Numbered from the stretch's first letter, positions 32,114 to 40,389 are shown. The stretch: DNA of 45,303 nucleotides from an uncultured Ruminococcus sp. (GCA_902793125.1 CADBCC010000031.1:1-45303), one strand, 5' to 3'. Translations and numbers: made by a program. Notes: generated by a model not told the origin, from the letters alone.

Positions 32114-35100
32114 TGTAAAATGGACGCAAGCTCAGAAAAACGCAATAGAATCCAGAAAAGGCTCTGTGCTCGTTTCTGCCGCGGCGGGTTCGGGTAAAAC
32201 AGCCGTGCTTGTACAGAGAATTATCGATTCGATTACAGACGAGGAAAACCCTGTTTCCATAGACAGGATGTTAATCGTGACTTTTACAAGAGCCGCAAGC
32301 TCCGAAATGCGTGTCAGAATTGAAGAAGCGTTGAATAAACTGCTGAAAGATGATCCATACAACAGCTATCTTCTTCGACAGAAGCAGCTGCTTTACAGCG
32401 CGAAAATATCTACAATCGACGGATTCTGTACGGATTTTGTGCGTCAGTATTTTTATAAGCTGAAAATCCAAAGCGATTTTAGGATTGCTGATGAAGGCGA
32501 ATTAAACATTCTCCGCTCAAAAGCGCTTGATAATGTATTGGAAAACTACTACGCAGAAAATAATATAGATTTTAAAAATCTTGTTAATTTAACCTGTACA
32601 TTAAGAAATGATGATAATTTAAGAAAGCATATTCTGAAAACCTATAACTTCCTTACATCCATTCCTTTTATGGATAACTGGATGGAAAAAATGCATTCTT
32701 TATATGAAAAGCCTTTTAATAAAACGCCTTATTTTGACTATTCATTGGACTACGCTAAGTTAAGTATAAATTATTGTTTAAGGTTAATAGAAACTTCCGA
32801 ATACTTCCTTGGAAAAGATGAGTTCTTTAATGAAAAGCAAATCGAAAAAATCTTTGATATGCTAAAAAATGATAGGATTTCATTTGAAGAGATTAACGAA
32901 GCGCTTGATTCTGAAAACTGGAATCTTGTAAAAGAATTGACTGAAAGCTTTTCTTTCTCAAGATTTCCGAGTATAAAAGGCTCAGACGAAAGTACTACTA
33001 AGTTAATAATTAAAAACCAAAGAGATTTCTATAAGGCCGAACTAAATAAGTTGAAACAGCTTTTCGGTAAAGGTTTGGATGAAATAAAAACTCAAACCAA
33101 AGAATTAAGCCCTGTTGTTAATATGTTTTTTAACTGTGTTAAAGACTTCCGCAAAGAGTTTAATAAGCTTAAATTCGAAAAGAATCTTCTTGATTTCGCC
33201 GATATAGAAGACCTGATGGTTGAACTCCTTTGTGAAAATAAAAACGGTGATTATGTCTATACCGATACCGCCTCTGAAATATCTTCTATGTTTGATATGG
33301 TATTTGTGGACGAATTCCAGGATATTAACGAAGTTCAGGACTTGATTTTCAGCGCAATCTGCAACGAAAGAAATAACCTGTTCGTCGTAGGAGACGTAAA
33401 ACAGAGTATATACGGTTTCCGCCAGGCTAAACCGGAAATATTTATAAATTATAAAAACAGGTATCTAAATTACCAGCCGGAAAATGAGCGCTATCCCGCA
33501 AAAATTATTCTTGATAAAAACTTCAGGAGCCGAATCGGGATAATTGAAGCCTGCAACTTTATTTTTAAAACACTTATGTCGAATACCGTCGGCGGAATTG
33601 TATATAACGAAGAGGAACAGCTTTCGTACGGAGCGGCTTATCCCGAAAACGACAGTCCGAATTTGGAACTTATGCTTATTAATTCTTCGGGAATTGACGA
33701 AGAAAATAACGAAACCGAACTAAGCCTTGAAGCTGAAAAAGTTTCGGAAAAAATATATAATCTTATTTTTGAAGAAAAGCTCCAGGTAAAAGACGAAGAT
33801 AAAACAAGAAACATTACATACGGAGATATCGTTATCCTTTTAAGAAGCCCGAAAGGCGATACCCGAAGAGCTGTAACTTTTGTTAATGTTCTGAATAAAA
33901 ACGGAATCCCTACTGTTTCCGAAGAAAAGAACAGCTTCTTTGACGCTCCCGAAATTAAGCTTATCCTGAATTTTTTAAGCATAATTGATAATCCAGTACA
34001 GGATATTCCGTTGCTTTCTGTTTTAATGAGTCCGATGTTCTCTTTTACAGCCGATGACGTTGCTAAGCTTCGGATTTCCGATAGAAAGTCTCCGCTTTAT
34101 ATCGCCCTTAAAAACAGCGAAGATAAAAAATGCAAAGAGTTTGTTGAGCTTTTAAATAAGTTGAGAACGCTTTGCGTGACAACTACGGTTGACCGTCTTA
34201 TCGGAATAATATTAAATTTGACGGGGTTTGACTGCGTTGCAATGGCGGCGGATAAATACAATGTTAACAATATTTTTCTGCTGCAAAGCTACGCGAGATC
34301 CTACGCGGAAAACGGTTATAAAACTTTAACGGCATTTATTAATTATATTGACAGAATGAAGCAAAAGGGAACTGTTTTGAATTCAGTCGATAATAATGAT
34401 GAACTCAGAAACGCCGTAAGGGTAATGAGTATTCACGCGAGTAAAGGTTTGGAATTCCCCGTATGCTTTTTAAGCAGCACATCAACCGAATTTAATGTAC
34501 GTGAAATATCCGATGATTTGGTGGTAAATTCCGATAACGGCGTCGGTTTCAGGCTGAAAAAAGATATAATTAAATACGATACTGCCCAGCGCAAAATTCT
34601 CTCCCTTATGCAAAAAGACCGCCTTATTTCCGAGGAAATGAGAATTCTTTATGTTGCGTTAACAAGAGCTAAAGAAAGACTTATTATAACCTCAACTCAA
34701 AAAAATCCCGAAGAGTATCTGATGAGTCTTGAAAGCAGAAACGGTCGGTATCCTATTCCGTCTTATGTTTTTCGAAATATGAAGTCGTACAGCGATTGGA
34801 TTTTCACCTGCGCGCTGTCGAATCCGGGTTGTGATATAAGAATAAACATAAATCCTGATTACACAAACTACAAAGCTAACTTCAAGCCTTGGAAAGTAAG
34901 TATAATTAATAAAAACGATTCCGAAAAAATTAAGATTAAAAAGGATAAAGATACTTCATCGGAAAAAGAAGAAATTGTTTTTGATGACAGCTTGCTTGCT
35001 GAGTTTAAAAAGAGGATTGATTTTAAGTATAAGGACGCTCCGCTTACTTTGCTTCCGCAAAAAATAAGCGCTTCCGAGTTTTCGCACAAAGATAACGAAA

Positions 35101-35657
35101 TATTTAAAAAGATTCTAAAAAAGCCTTCGTTCGCGGTTGAGAAAACAGTAGGAGGCGCGGAAAAGGGAACGGCTTTCCACAATTTTATGGAGCGCTGTGA
35201 TTTGAAAAAAGCTTGTGTAAACTGCGCCGAAGAAGCAGAACGTCTGCGTGAAAACGGTTTCTTAACACAACGTCAGGTTGAAATTCTTGATTATAAAGCC
35301 TTAGAAAACTTTTTAGACGGAGATTTAATCAAGCGCGTGTTACATAGCGAAAGCTATGAGCGCGAGTTTCAGTTTACCGTAAAAATTGACGCGTGCGAGT
35401 ATAATCCCGAATTAAAGGCAGAGTTTTCTCAGGAAAAAATTGTTATGCAGGGAGCCGTGGATTTGGTTTTTGTCGAAAACGGCGAGGCTGTAATTGTCGA
35501 TTATAAAACCGACAGGGTAAAGGACGCTTCAAAACTTAATGAGATTTACCACAGACAGATTGAACTCTATAAATCCGCGGTTGAAGAAACAACGGGATTT
35601 AAAGTAAAAGAAGTGATGCTTTATTCTCTTTATCTTAACAAAGAAATAATCGTATAA
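32106..35657 (+). CDS. addA: ATP-dependent helicase/nuclease subunit A (AddA)
   Basis: AddA is the UvrD-like 3'-5' helicase and nuclease partner of AddB. The protein (1183 residues from this start) has the Q-motif and Walker A (WTQAQKNAIES, VSAAAGSGKTAVL), motif II (FVDEFQDINEVQ), motif III (VGDVKQSIYGFR), motif V (IHASKGLEFPVCFL) and motif VI (LYVALTRAKERL). A RecB-type nuclease domain closes the protein (GTAFHNFMERCD, GAVDLVFVE, IVDYKTDR). ATG 32097 is also in frame, but it touches the AAGGAG site at 32091-32096; ATG 32106 has a 9-base spacing and fits the family start. Confidence 0.96.
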   Translation: MPDVKWTQAQKNAIESRKGSVLVSAAAGSGKTAVLVQRIIDSITDEENPVSIDRMLIVTFTRAASSEMRVRIEEALNKLLKDDPYNSYLLRQKQLLYSAKISTIDGFCTDFVRQYFYKLKIQSDFRIADEGELNILRSKALDNVLENYYAENNIDFKNLVNLTCTLRNDDNLRKHILKTYNFLTSIPFMDNWMEKMHSLYEKPFNKTPYFDYSLDYAKLSINYCLRLIETSEYFLGKDEFFNEKQIEKIFDMLKNDRISFEEINEALDSENWNLVKELTESFSFSRFPSIKGSDESTTKLIIKNQRDFYKAELNKLKQLFGKGLDEIKTQTKELSPVVNMFFNCVKDFRKEFNKLKFEKNLLDFADIEDLMVELLCENKNGDYVYTDTASEISSMFDMVFVDEFQDINEVQDLIFSAICNERNNLFVVGDVKQSIYGFRQAKPEIFINYKNRYLNYQPENERYPAKIILDKNFRSRIGIIEACNFIFKTLMSNTVGGIVYNEEEQLSYGAAYPENDSPNLELMLINSSGIDEENNETELSLEAEKVSEKIYNLIFEEKLQVKDEDKTRNITYGDIVILLRSPKGDTRRAVTFVNVLNKNGIPTVSEEKNSFFDAPEIKLILNFLSIIDNPVQDIPLLSVLMSPMFSFTADDVAKLRISDRKSPLYIALKNSEDKKCKEFVELLNKLRTLCVTTTVDRLIGIILNLTGFDCVAMAADKYNVNNIFLLQSYARSYAENGYKTLTAFINYIDRMKQKGTVLNSVDNNDELRNAVRVMSIHASKGLEFPVCFLSSTSTEFNVREISDDLVVNSDNGVGFRLKKDIIKYDTAQRKILSLMQKDRLISEEMRILYVALTRAKERLIITSTQKNPEEYLMSLESRNGRYPIPSYVFRNMKSYSDWIFTCALSNPGCDIRININPDYTNYKANFKPWKVSIINKNDSEKIKIKKDKDTSSEKEEIVFDDSLLAEFKKRIDFKYKDAPLTLLPQKISASEFSHKDNEIFKKILKKPSFAVEKTVGGAEKGTAFHNFMERCDLKKACVNCAEEAERLRENGFLTQRQVEILDYKALENFLDGDLIKRVLHSESYEREFQFTVKIDACEYNPELKAEFSQEKIVMQGAVDLVFVENGEAVIVDYKTDRVKDASKLNEIYHRQIELYKSAVEETTGFKVKEVMLYSLYLNKEIIV

Positions 35658-35684
35658 AAAAAGCAGCTCAATTTGAGCTGCCCT
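35656..35684 (-). terminator. Bidirectional terminator between addA and pyrB
   Basis: GCAGCTCA / TGAGCTGC with an ATT loop is flanked by a T-run on both strands: seven T bases on the minus strand after the pyrB end, and CCCTTTT on the plus strand after addA. Confidence 0.85.
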
Positions 35685-35700
35685 TTTGTCATTTATAGTT

Positions 35701-36780
35701 TTATAAGAGTTTACTGTCGCAATAATCGCAGAATTCGCTATCATTTTTAATATAAGTATTTTTAGGAAGATAGAATTGCTGCGGATCGTTTGTTATACAT
35801 TTTTTGTTAGGACATTTAAACGATTTTTTAATAATCGGGTCGGGTGTGTTGAATGTAAACGCGCCCTCAGGTCTTAAAAGAAGAACAATAAGAGCCATTC
35901 TGCCGTACATACCGTACTCAGCCTGCTTAAAGTAGCAAGCTCTGGGGTCATCGTCAACCTCAATCGCGATTTCGTCAACTCTCGGAAGCGGGTGAAGTAT
36001 AATAAGGTCATCTTTAGCAAAACTCAGTTTTTCCGTATCAAGAACAAAAACGCCCTTTTGCTTTTGATATTCCTCGTCGCTTGCGAATCTTTCGCGTTGA
36101 ATCCTTGTCATATAAAGTACATCCAAATCGCAAATCGCGTCTTTTAGATTATCAATCTCTTCGTATTTGCATCCCGCGTTATCCAAAATATCTTTTATGT
36201 ACTGCGGTACAGATAATTCTTTTGTAGAAATAAGAACAAAGCTGTTTCCCTTAAAATGGCTCATAGTTTTAATGAGCGAATGAACAGTGCGTCCGTTTAA
36301 AAGGTCGCCGCAAAGCCCGATTTTAAGGTTGTCAAGCCTGCCTTTTTCAAAACTTAAAGTACAAACGTCCGTTAAGGTCTGGGTGGGGTGAAAGTGGCCG
36401 CCGTCGCCGCAGTTAATAAGCGGAACACTGCTGTAAAGCGAAGCCGCTTTAGCCGAGCCCTCGCTCGGATGGCGCATAGCGATAATATCGCTGTAACTGC
36501 TGATTATTGTAATAGTATCTTTAAGGTTTTCGCCTTTTGCGACCGAGGAATTCATCGGATTGTCAAATCCGATTGTCTTACCGCCAAGTCTCAGCATAGC
36601 CGCCTGGAAAGACATCTGAGTTCTTGTTGACGGCTCATAAAAAAGCGTCGCCATAATCTTACCGTCGCAAGCGTGCTTGTAAACGTCGGGACGGCTTTTA
36701 ATCACCTTAGCGAGCCTGATAGTCTGTTCAAGCTCTTCGGTTGTCATATATTCAAGGTCAATTAAATTCTTATGTTTCAC
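35701..36780 (-). CDS. pyrB: Aspartate carbamoyltransferase with PyrI-like zinc tail
   Basis: PyrB joins carbamoyl phosphate and aspartate in pyrimidine synthesis. Residues 1-310 form the catalytic chain, with the carbamoyl-phosphate motif EPSTRTQMSF (S51-T54), GDGGHFHPTQTLTD and LHPLPRVDEI. Residues 323-354 add CxxxxC (C323, C328) and CxxC (C351, C354), with CITN and QQFYL resembling the zinc domain of the regulatory chain PyrI. The nucleotide-binding domain of PyrI is absent. The frame extends to ATG 36840, but that part holds the promoter; GTG 36780 has GGGTGG upstream and fits the family start (359 residues). It is a single gene on the minus strand. Confidence 0.93.
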   Translation of the reverse strand: MKHKNLIDLEYMTTEELEQTIRLAKVIKSRPDVYKHACDGKIMATLFYEPSTRTQMSFQAAMLRLGGKTIGFDNPMNSSVAKGENLKDTITIISSYSDIIAMRHPSEGSAKAASLYSSVPLINCGDGGHFHPTQTLTDVCTLSFEKGRLDNLKIGLCGDLLNGRTVHSLIKTMSHFKGNSFVLISTKELSVPQYIKDILDNAGCKYEEIDNLKDAICDLDVLYMTRIQRERFASDEEYQKQKGVFVLDTEKLSFAKDDLIILHPLPRVDEIAIEVDDDPRACYFKQAEYGMYGRMALIVLLLRPEGAFTFNTPDPIIKKSFKCPNKKCITNDPQQFYLPKNTYIKNDSEFCDYCDSKLL

Positions 36781-36811
36781 ATTACCACCCAATCCGGCAC
36801 AATTTTTTATT

Positions 36812-36840
36812 ATTCTATCAAATTTTGTTCTATATTGCAA
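36812..36840 (-). promoter_or_regulatory. Promoter of pyrB
   Basis: On the minus strand TTGCAA (36840-36835) and TAGAAT (36817-36812) are spaced by 17 bases, with an extended TGA before the -10. It lies about 30 bases upstream of the GTG start. No PyrR-binding leader was seen. Confidence 0.6.
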
Positions 36841-36898
36841 GACAATAAAATAGGTTTAATATTTAATTAAGCTGTAACTATGATTTGTTTTAAAAAAC

Positions 36899-36927
36899 TT
36901 GATTTTTAAAATTTATTGTTGTATAAT
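36899..36927 (+). promoter_or_regulatory. Promoter of tRNA-Leu
   Basis: TTGATT (36899-36904) and TATAAT (36922-36927) are spaced by exactly 17 bases. The tRNA starts 17 bases after the -10. Confidence 0.85.
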
Positions 36928-36943
36928 ACATAGCGGAATAAAT

Positions 36944-37030
36944 GCCGGTGTGATGGAATTGGCAGACGTAGCGGACTCAAAATCCGCCGGTAGCGATACC
37001 GTACCGGTTCGAGTCCGGTCACCGGCACCA
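36944..37030 (+). tRNA. tRNA-Leu (anticodon CAA)
   Basis: The 87-base gene has a 7-bp acceptor stem (GCCGGTG / CACCGGC), a D arm, an anticodon stem GCGGA/TCCGC around the loop CTCAAAA (anticodon CAA), the long variable arm of class II tRNAs, a T arm with TTCGAGT, and an encoded CCA end. It reads the leucine codon UUG. No terminator directly follows. Instead, the next terminator copy that fits a tRNA end is 908 bases away, after an insertion. Confidence 0.97.
37017..37030 (+). repeat. tRNA 3'-end direct repeat, left copy
   Basis: GGTCACCGGCACCA, the last 14 bases of tRNA-Leu, is repeated exactly at 37925-37938. Together the copies flank 37031-37924 like the two ends of a tRNA-targeted insertion. 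Confidence 0.75.
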
Positions 37031-37185
37031 GTATGAGTGTTGCGCTCTTTCTTTTTCGGTTTGTTTTTTGAATTTGGCTTTACAAATTCTATGCTCGCTG
37101 AAGCAAAAGACAAAAAAGGTATTATTGAAAATAAGTAGATGTTCTGATATAATGGATTTGATAATAATACTTTGAGGTAAATGGA

Positions 37186-37722
37186 ATGAAAAACAGTAAA
37201 ACTTTCTTTTCGGTATTAATTGCGATATTATTTATCTTTATGTTTCCGATGACAGCTTCCGCAAACTCCTCTTGGCATTGGATTTCTTCAAAACGTCCGC
37301 TTGATTTGTTACCTATCGTCATCATCGTGACGCTTATCATTGAGATTGTTTTAATTAATTACCTTGCAAAAGTTAAAGATTTAAAACGTGTAATACCTGT
37401 TGTTTCACTGGCAAATTTGGTTTCATTTTTGGTGCCCTATATATGGCTTGGATTCGACCCGGATAATGTATATTCTTATTATACTTCCGAAAACGGTCTG
37501 TTTTATTCGATTGACTATACGGTAAACGCTTCGCCCACCTTTACTGTTTCGCTTTTCTATTTGTTGATAACTCTGTTGGTTGAAGCGCCTATTGTATATC
37601 TGTTTTGCAGAAAAAAGGTTCCAAATAAAAAGCTGTTGATTGCGGTTATTATCGGCGCTAATATTCTAACCACCGCAATAACCTTTGCCGTGGAACATAT
37701 TTTTTGCCATGGACAATGGTAA
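37186..37722 (+). CDS. Predicted membrane protein with signal peptide, function unknown
   Basis: I do not recognise this gene. The 178-residue protein starts with a signal peptide (about residues 1-26: lysines, a hydrophobic core, then MTASANS with a likely cleavage site after ASA). It then has about four transmembrane helices (near residues 42-60, 68-88, 118-138 and 150-170). A His-Trp pair (WHW) follows the signal peptide and the C-terminus is HGQW. A GAGGTAA site precedes the ATG. The gene lies inside the 908-base segment between tRNA-Leu and the distal tRNA 3'-end copy, so it may be cargo of that insertion. Confidence 0.7.
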   Translation: MKNSKTFFSVLIAILFIFMFPMTASANSSWHWISSKRPLDLLPIVIIVTLIIEIVLINYLAKVKDLKRVIPVVSLANLVSFLVPYIWLGFDPDNVYSYYTSENGLFYSIDYTVNASPTFTVSLFYLLITLLVEAPIVYLFCRKKVPNKKLLIAVIIGANILTTAITFAVEHIFCHGQW

Positions 37723-37742
37723 AGAATCCGTTATGAACACTC

Positions 37743-37799
37743 GCACCAAAAGTACAGAGATATCCAAAAGGATGTCTCTGTATTTTTAATAAAGTGACC
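37743..37799 (+). repeat. tRNA-terminator repeat, copy 1
   Basis: GCACCAAAAGTACAG followed by a 12-bp terminator hairpin (37754-37781), a T-run and GACC. It matches copy 2 at 37933-37990 closely. Differences in the stem are mostly compensated, so the hairpin is kept. Confidence 0.75.
37754..37787 (+). terminator. Intrinsic terminator in repeat copy 1
   Basis: ACAGAGATATCC pairs with GGATGTCTCTGT (one G-U pair) around AAAA and is followed by ATTTTT. It ends the membrane protein gene. Confidence 0.85.
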
Positions 37800-37808
37800 G
37801 GACTCGAA
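37794..37808 (-). repeat. Inverted copy of the tRNA-Leu T-arm
   Basis: GTGACCGGACTCGAA is the exact reverse complement of bases 37008-37022 of tRNA-Leu (15 of 15). Confidence 0.7.
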
Positions 37809-37809
37809 A

Positions 37810-37850
37810 GGCGGAAAAAGAAAACAGTCCGGTGTGACTGTTTTCCCGCC
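37810..37850 (+). other. Compound hairpin region inside the tRNA-linked segment
   Basis: GGCGG (37810-37814) pairs with CCGCC (37846-37850), and inside it AAAACAGTC (37821-37829) pairs with GACTGTTTT (37836-37844). AGTCCGG (37826-37832) can instead pair with CCGGACT (37798-37804). The two folds exclude each other. From 37723 to 38154 there is no gene; apart from the two terminator repeats, this structure and the purC leader I see nothing there. Confidence 0.45.
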
Positions 37851-37924
37851 GTTGGTTTTAGCCCGAGTTATGATTATGAACCGATTTTACAAGCGAAAGC
37901 TAAGTTTTATAATTTATGAACTTA

Positions 37925-37938
37925 GGTCACCGGCACCA
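37925..37938 (+). repeat. tRNA 3'-end direct repeat, right copy
   Basis: GGTCACCGGCACCA is an exact copy of the last 14 bases of tRNA-Leu, followed directly by a terminator hairpin, as expected after a tRNA gene. Confidence 0.75.
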
Positions 37939-37990
37939 AAAGTACAGGGGCATCCAAGCGGATGTTCCTGTGTTTTTTAATATAGCGACC
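37933..37990 (+). repeat. tRNA-terminator repeat, copy 2
   Basis: The second copy of the 57-58-base unit that begins GCACCAAAAGTACAG and ends GACC, 190 bases after copy 1. Confidence 0.75.
37944..37978 (+). terminator. Terminator, probably the ancestral tRNA-Leu terminator
   Basis: ACAGGGGCATCC pairs with GGATGTTCCTGT (12 bp, two G-U) around AAGC and is followed by GTTTTTT. It lies six bases after the right copy of the tRNA 3' end. Confidence 0.85.
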
Positions 37991-38154
37991 TTTTTGCTTG
38001 TCAAATGATACATATTTTTACTAAGTTAAAGTGTTTTTTTAATAATCTATCCAAAGTTATTTTTAATTCTTTTATAATACTAATCTAAAAGCTTTTTATT
38101 ATATAATGTATTTGTAAAATTATTTCAATTTTGATTTCTATGGAGGAACTTAAA

Positions 38155-38862
38155 ATGGAAAAGAAAGAACAAATGTATGAAGGTAAAGCAAAAAAGGTTT
38201 TCGCTACCGATAACGCGGACTATTGTATCGTTTCCTATAAGGACGACGCTACTGCGTTTAACGGCGAGAAAAAAGGTACAATTGTAGGTAAGGGCGTTGT
38301 AAACAACCGTATGAGTAACTTTATGTTTAAGCTTCTTGAGGCAAAGGGCGTTCCCACTTGCTACGTTGAGGAGCTCAACGACAGAGATACGGTTATGAAA
38401 AAGGTTGAAATCGTTCCTTTGGAGGTTATTATACGCAACAAGGCGGCGGGTTCTTTCTCTAAACGTTTCGGAGTTCCCGAAGGATTTGAGCTTAAAAATC
38501 CTACATTGGAGTTTTGTCTTAAAGATGACGACCTCGGCGATCCTATGATTAACGACAGCCAGATTTACGCAATCGGTGCCGCTACAAAAGAAGAGTTAAC
38601 GAAAATCTCCGAGTACGCTTATAAAGTAAACGAGGTTATGGTTGAGTTCTTTAAGAGCGTTAATGTCGAGCTTATTGACTTTAAAATTGAGTTCGGAAGA
38701 TACAAAGGCGATATTCTTCTTGCTGATGAGATTTCTCCCGATACATGCCGTTTCTGGGATGTAGATACTCACGAGAAACTTGATAAAGACCGTTTCCGCC
38801 GTGATATGGGCGGAGTGGAAGACGCTTACGCCGAGATGATGAAGCGCGTAGGACTTTCTTAA
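38155..38862 (+). CDS. purC: Phosphoribosylaminoimidazole-succinocarboxamide synthase
   Basis: PurC (SAICAR synthetase) adds aspartate to CAIR in purine synthesis. The protein of 235 residues has the usual length and motifs: [12 protein letters not shown] at the start, [32 protein letters not shown], and [30 protein letters not shown]. The frame could start at 38131, but ATG 38155 has GGAGG 8 bases upstream. It is the first gene of a purine operon. No purine riboswitch or clear promoter was seen upstream. Confidence 0.97.
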   Translation: MEKKEQMYEGKAKKVFATDNADYCIVSYKDDATAFNGEKKGTIVGKGVVNNRMSNFMFKLLEAKGVPTCYVEELNDRDTVMKKVEIVPLEVIIRNKAAGSFSKRFGVPEGFELKNPTLEFCLKDDDLGDPMINDSQIYAIGAATKEELTKISEYAYKVNEVMVEFFKSVNVELIDFKIEFGRYKGDILLADEISPDTCRFWDVDTHEKLDKDRFRRDMGGVEDAYAEMMKRVGLS

Positions 38863-38910
38863 TTAAAAGTTATAAATAAAGAATGTCAATATTTACGGAG
38901 TGTGAACCCC

Positions 38911-40389
38911 TTGAATTTTAGTTTTGATAATTTCCCAAAAGAAGGACTCCACGAGGAATGCGGAGTTTTCGGTATATACAGCGACGGCTCAATTAATCCT
39001 GCCTACGCGTGTTACAACGGCTTGCTTGCCTTGCAGCACCGCGGACAGGAAAGCTGCGGTATAGCTGTATCCGATGATGGTGTTATGAACTATCATAAGG
39101 ATATGGGGCTTGTTACGGAAGTTTTCAACAATTCTGTTTTAGATTCATTAAGCGGACAGATGGCGGTTTCCCATGTCCGTTATTCAACAGCAGGCGGCTC
39201 TGTGCTTGAAAACGCACAGCCGCTTGTTATGCGTTATATAAAAGGTACTTTAGCAGTCGCTCATAACGGAAATTTAACCAATGCCGTTGAAATCCGTAAG
39301 GATTTGGAAAAGCGCGGAGCTATTTTCCAGACCACAATTGATTCCGAGGTTATATGTTACGTAATCGCGCGTGAACGTATTAACGCCGGCTCAGCCGAAA
39401 AAGCGGTAATTAACGCCGTTAAGAAGCTTGAGGGCGCGTATTCTCTGCTTGTTATGAGTCCTACTAAGTTAATCGCGGCGCGTGATCCGCACGGTTTCAG
39501 ACCGCTGTGTATCGGTAAATACAATAACTCCTACGTTTTCGCGAGCGAATCGGCAGCTCTCGACGCCTGCGGGGCGGAGTTTGTCCGTGATGTCGAGCCG
39601 GGCGAGATAGTTGTTGTTGATAAGCGCGGACTCAGAAGTACTAAACCCGAAAAGAAATGCAATAAAAGTATCTGTATTTTTGAATATATCTATTTTGCAC
39701 GCACCGACAGCTTTGTTGACGGAATAAGCGTATACGAAGCCCGAAAACAGGCGGGACGTATTTTAGCGAGAGAAAGTCCCGTTGACGCTGATTTAGTTAT
39801 CGGTGTTCCTGAATCGGGAATTGACGCTGCTATCGGCTTTTCCGAGGAAAGCGGAATTCCCTACGAAAAGGGAATTGTAAAAAACAGTTATATCGGGCGA
39901 ACTTTTATTAAACCGTCCCAGAGCGAGAGAATGCAGTCCGTAAGAATTAAGCTTAATCCTATAGGCGATATGATAAAGGGGAAACGTGTTGTTGTAATTG
40001 ACGACAGTATTGTACGCGGCACAACCGTTGACCGTATTACAAATATGCTGAGGGACGCCGGCGCGAAAGAAGTTCATATGAGAATAAGTTCTCCGCCGTT
40101 TTTGTGGCCTTGCTACTACGGAACCGATATACCGTCAAGAGGCGAGCTTATCGCCGTAAATCACAGCATTGACGAAATATGTAAGTTAAGTAAAGCTGAT
40201 TCACTCGCTTATTTACCTGTTGATTCGCTTGAAGAAATGCTTGGGTATAAATGCAACGGTAAGTTCTGCGACGCTTGTTTCAGCGGAAAATATCCCGCGG
40301 CGATTACCAAGCAGACACTTAAAGGTAAAGAACGCGGCGGAATGAATTTTGATAATAATGATAATTGTGCCTCAAAGGAGGAAGACTAA
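38911..40389 (+). CDS. purF: Amidophosphoribosyltransferase
   Basis: PurF makes phosphoribosylamine from PRPP and glutamine, the first step of purine synthesis. The glutaminase cysteine follows a short propeptide (HEECGVFGIY), as in the Bacillus-type enzyme that is cut before this Cys. Other motifs are LQHRGQESCGIA, VSHVRYSTAGG, the PRPP loop VVVIDDSIVRGTT, and C-terminal cysteines (CNGKFCDACFSG) that fit the [4Fe-4S] form. The start is uncertain: TTG 38911 has GGAG 10 bases upstream, whereas GTG 38902 is only one base from that site. The stop overlaps purB by one base. Confidence 0.95.
   Translation: MNFSFDNFPKEGLHEECGVFGIYSDGSINPAYACYNGLLALQHRGQESCGIAVSDDGVMNYHKDMGLVTEVFNNSVLDSLSGQMAVSHVRYSTAGGSVLENAQPLVMRYIKGTLAVAHNGNLTNAVEIRKDLEKRGAIFQTTIDSEVICYVIARERINAGSAEKAVINAVKKLEGAYSLLVMSPTKLIAARDPHGFRPLCIGKYNNSYVFASESAALDACGAEFVRDVEPGEIVVVDKRGLRSTKPEKKCNKSICIFEYIYFARTDSFVDGISVYEARKQAGRILARESPVDADLVIGVPESGIDAAIGFSEESGIPYEKGIVKNSYIGRTFIKPSQSERMQSVRIKLNPIGDMIKGKRVVVIDDSIVRGTTVDRITNMLRDAGAKEVHMRISSPPFLWPCYYGTDIPSRGELIAVNHSIDEICKLSKADSLAYLPVDSLEEMLGYKCNGKFCDACFSGKYPAAITKQTLKGKERGGMNFDNNDNCASKEED

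Noticed and set aside
36781-36840. N-terminal extension of pyrB to ATG 36840
   Set aside because: The stretch holds the -35/-10 promoter elements and the GGGTGG ribosome binding site for GTG 36780, and it does not match PyrB.
36913-37113. Minus-strand ORF of 66 residues containing GDRTRTGTVSLPADFES
   Set aside because: It is the antisense translation of tRNA-Leu and its surroundings, a well-known spurious protein type. The tRNA explains the sequence.
37031-37140. Short frame ending IIENK just after tRNA-Leu, possibly the remnant of a gene
   Set aside because: It is too short, has no recognised motif and no good start, so it cannot be supported as a gene or an integrase remnant.
37863-38154. 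Purine or other riboswitch upstream of purC
   Set aside because: No conserved guanine/adenine or PRPP riboswitch motif could be seen; the region has only the tRNA-tail repeats and AT-rich sequence.
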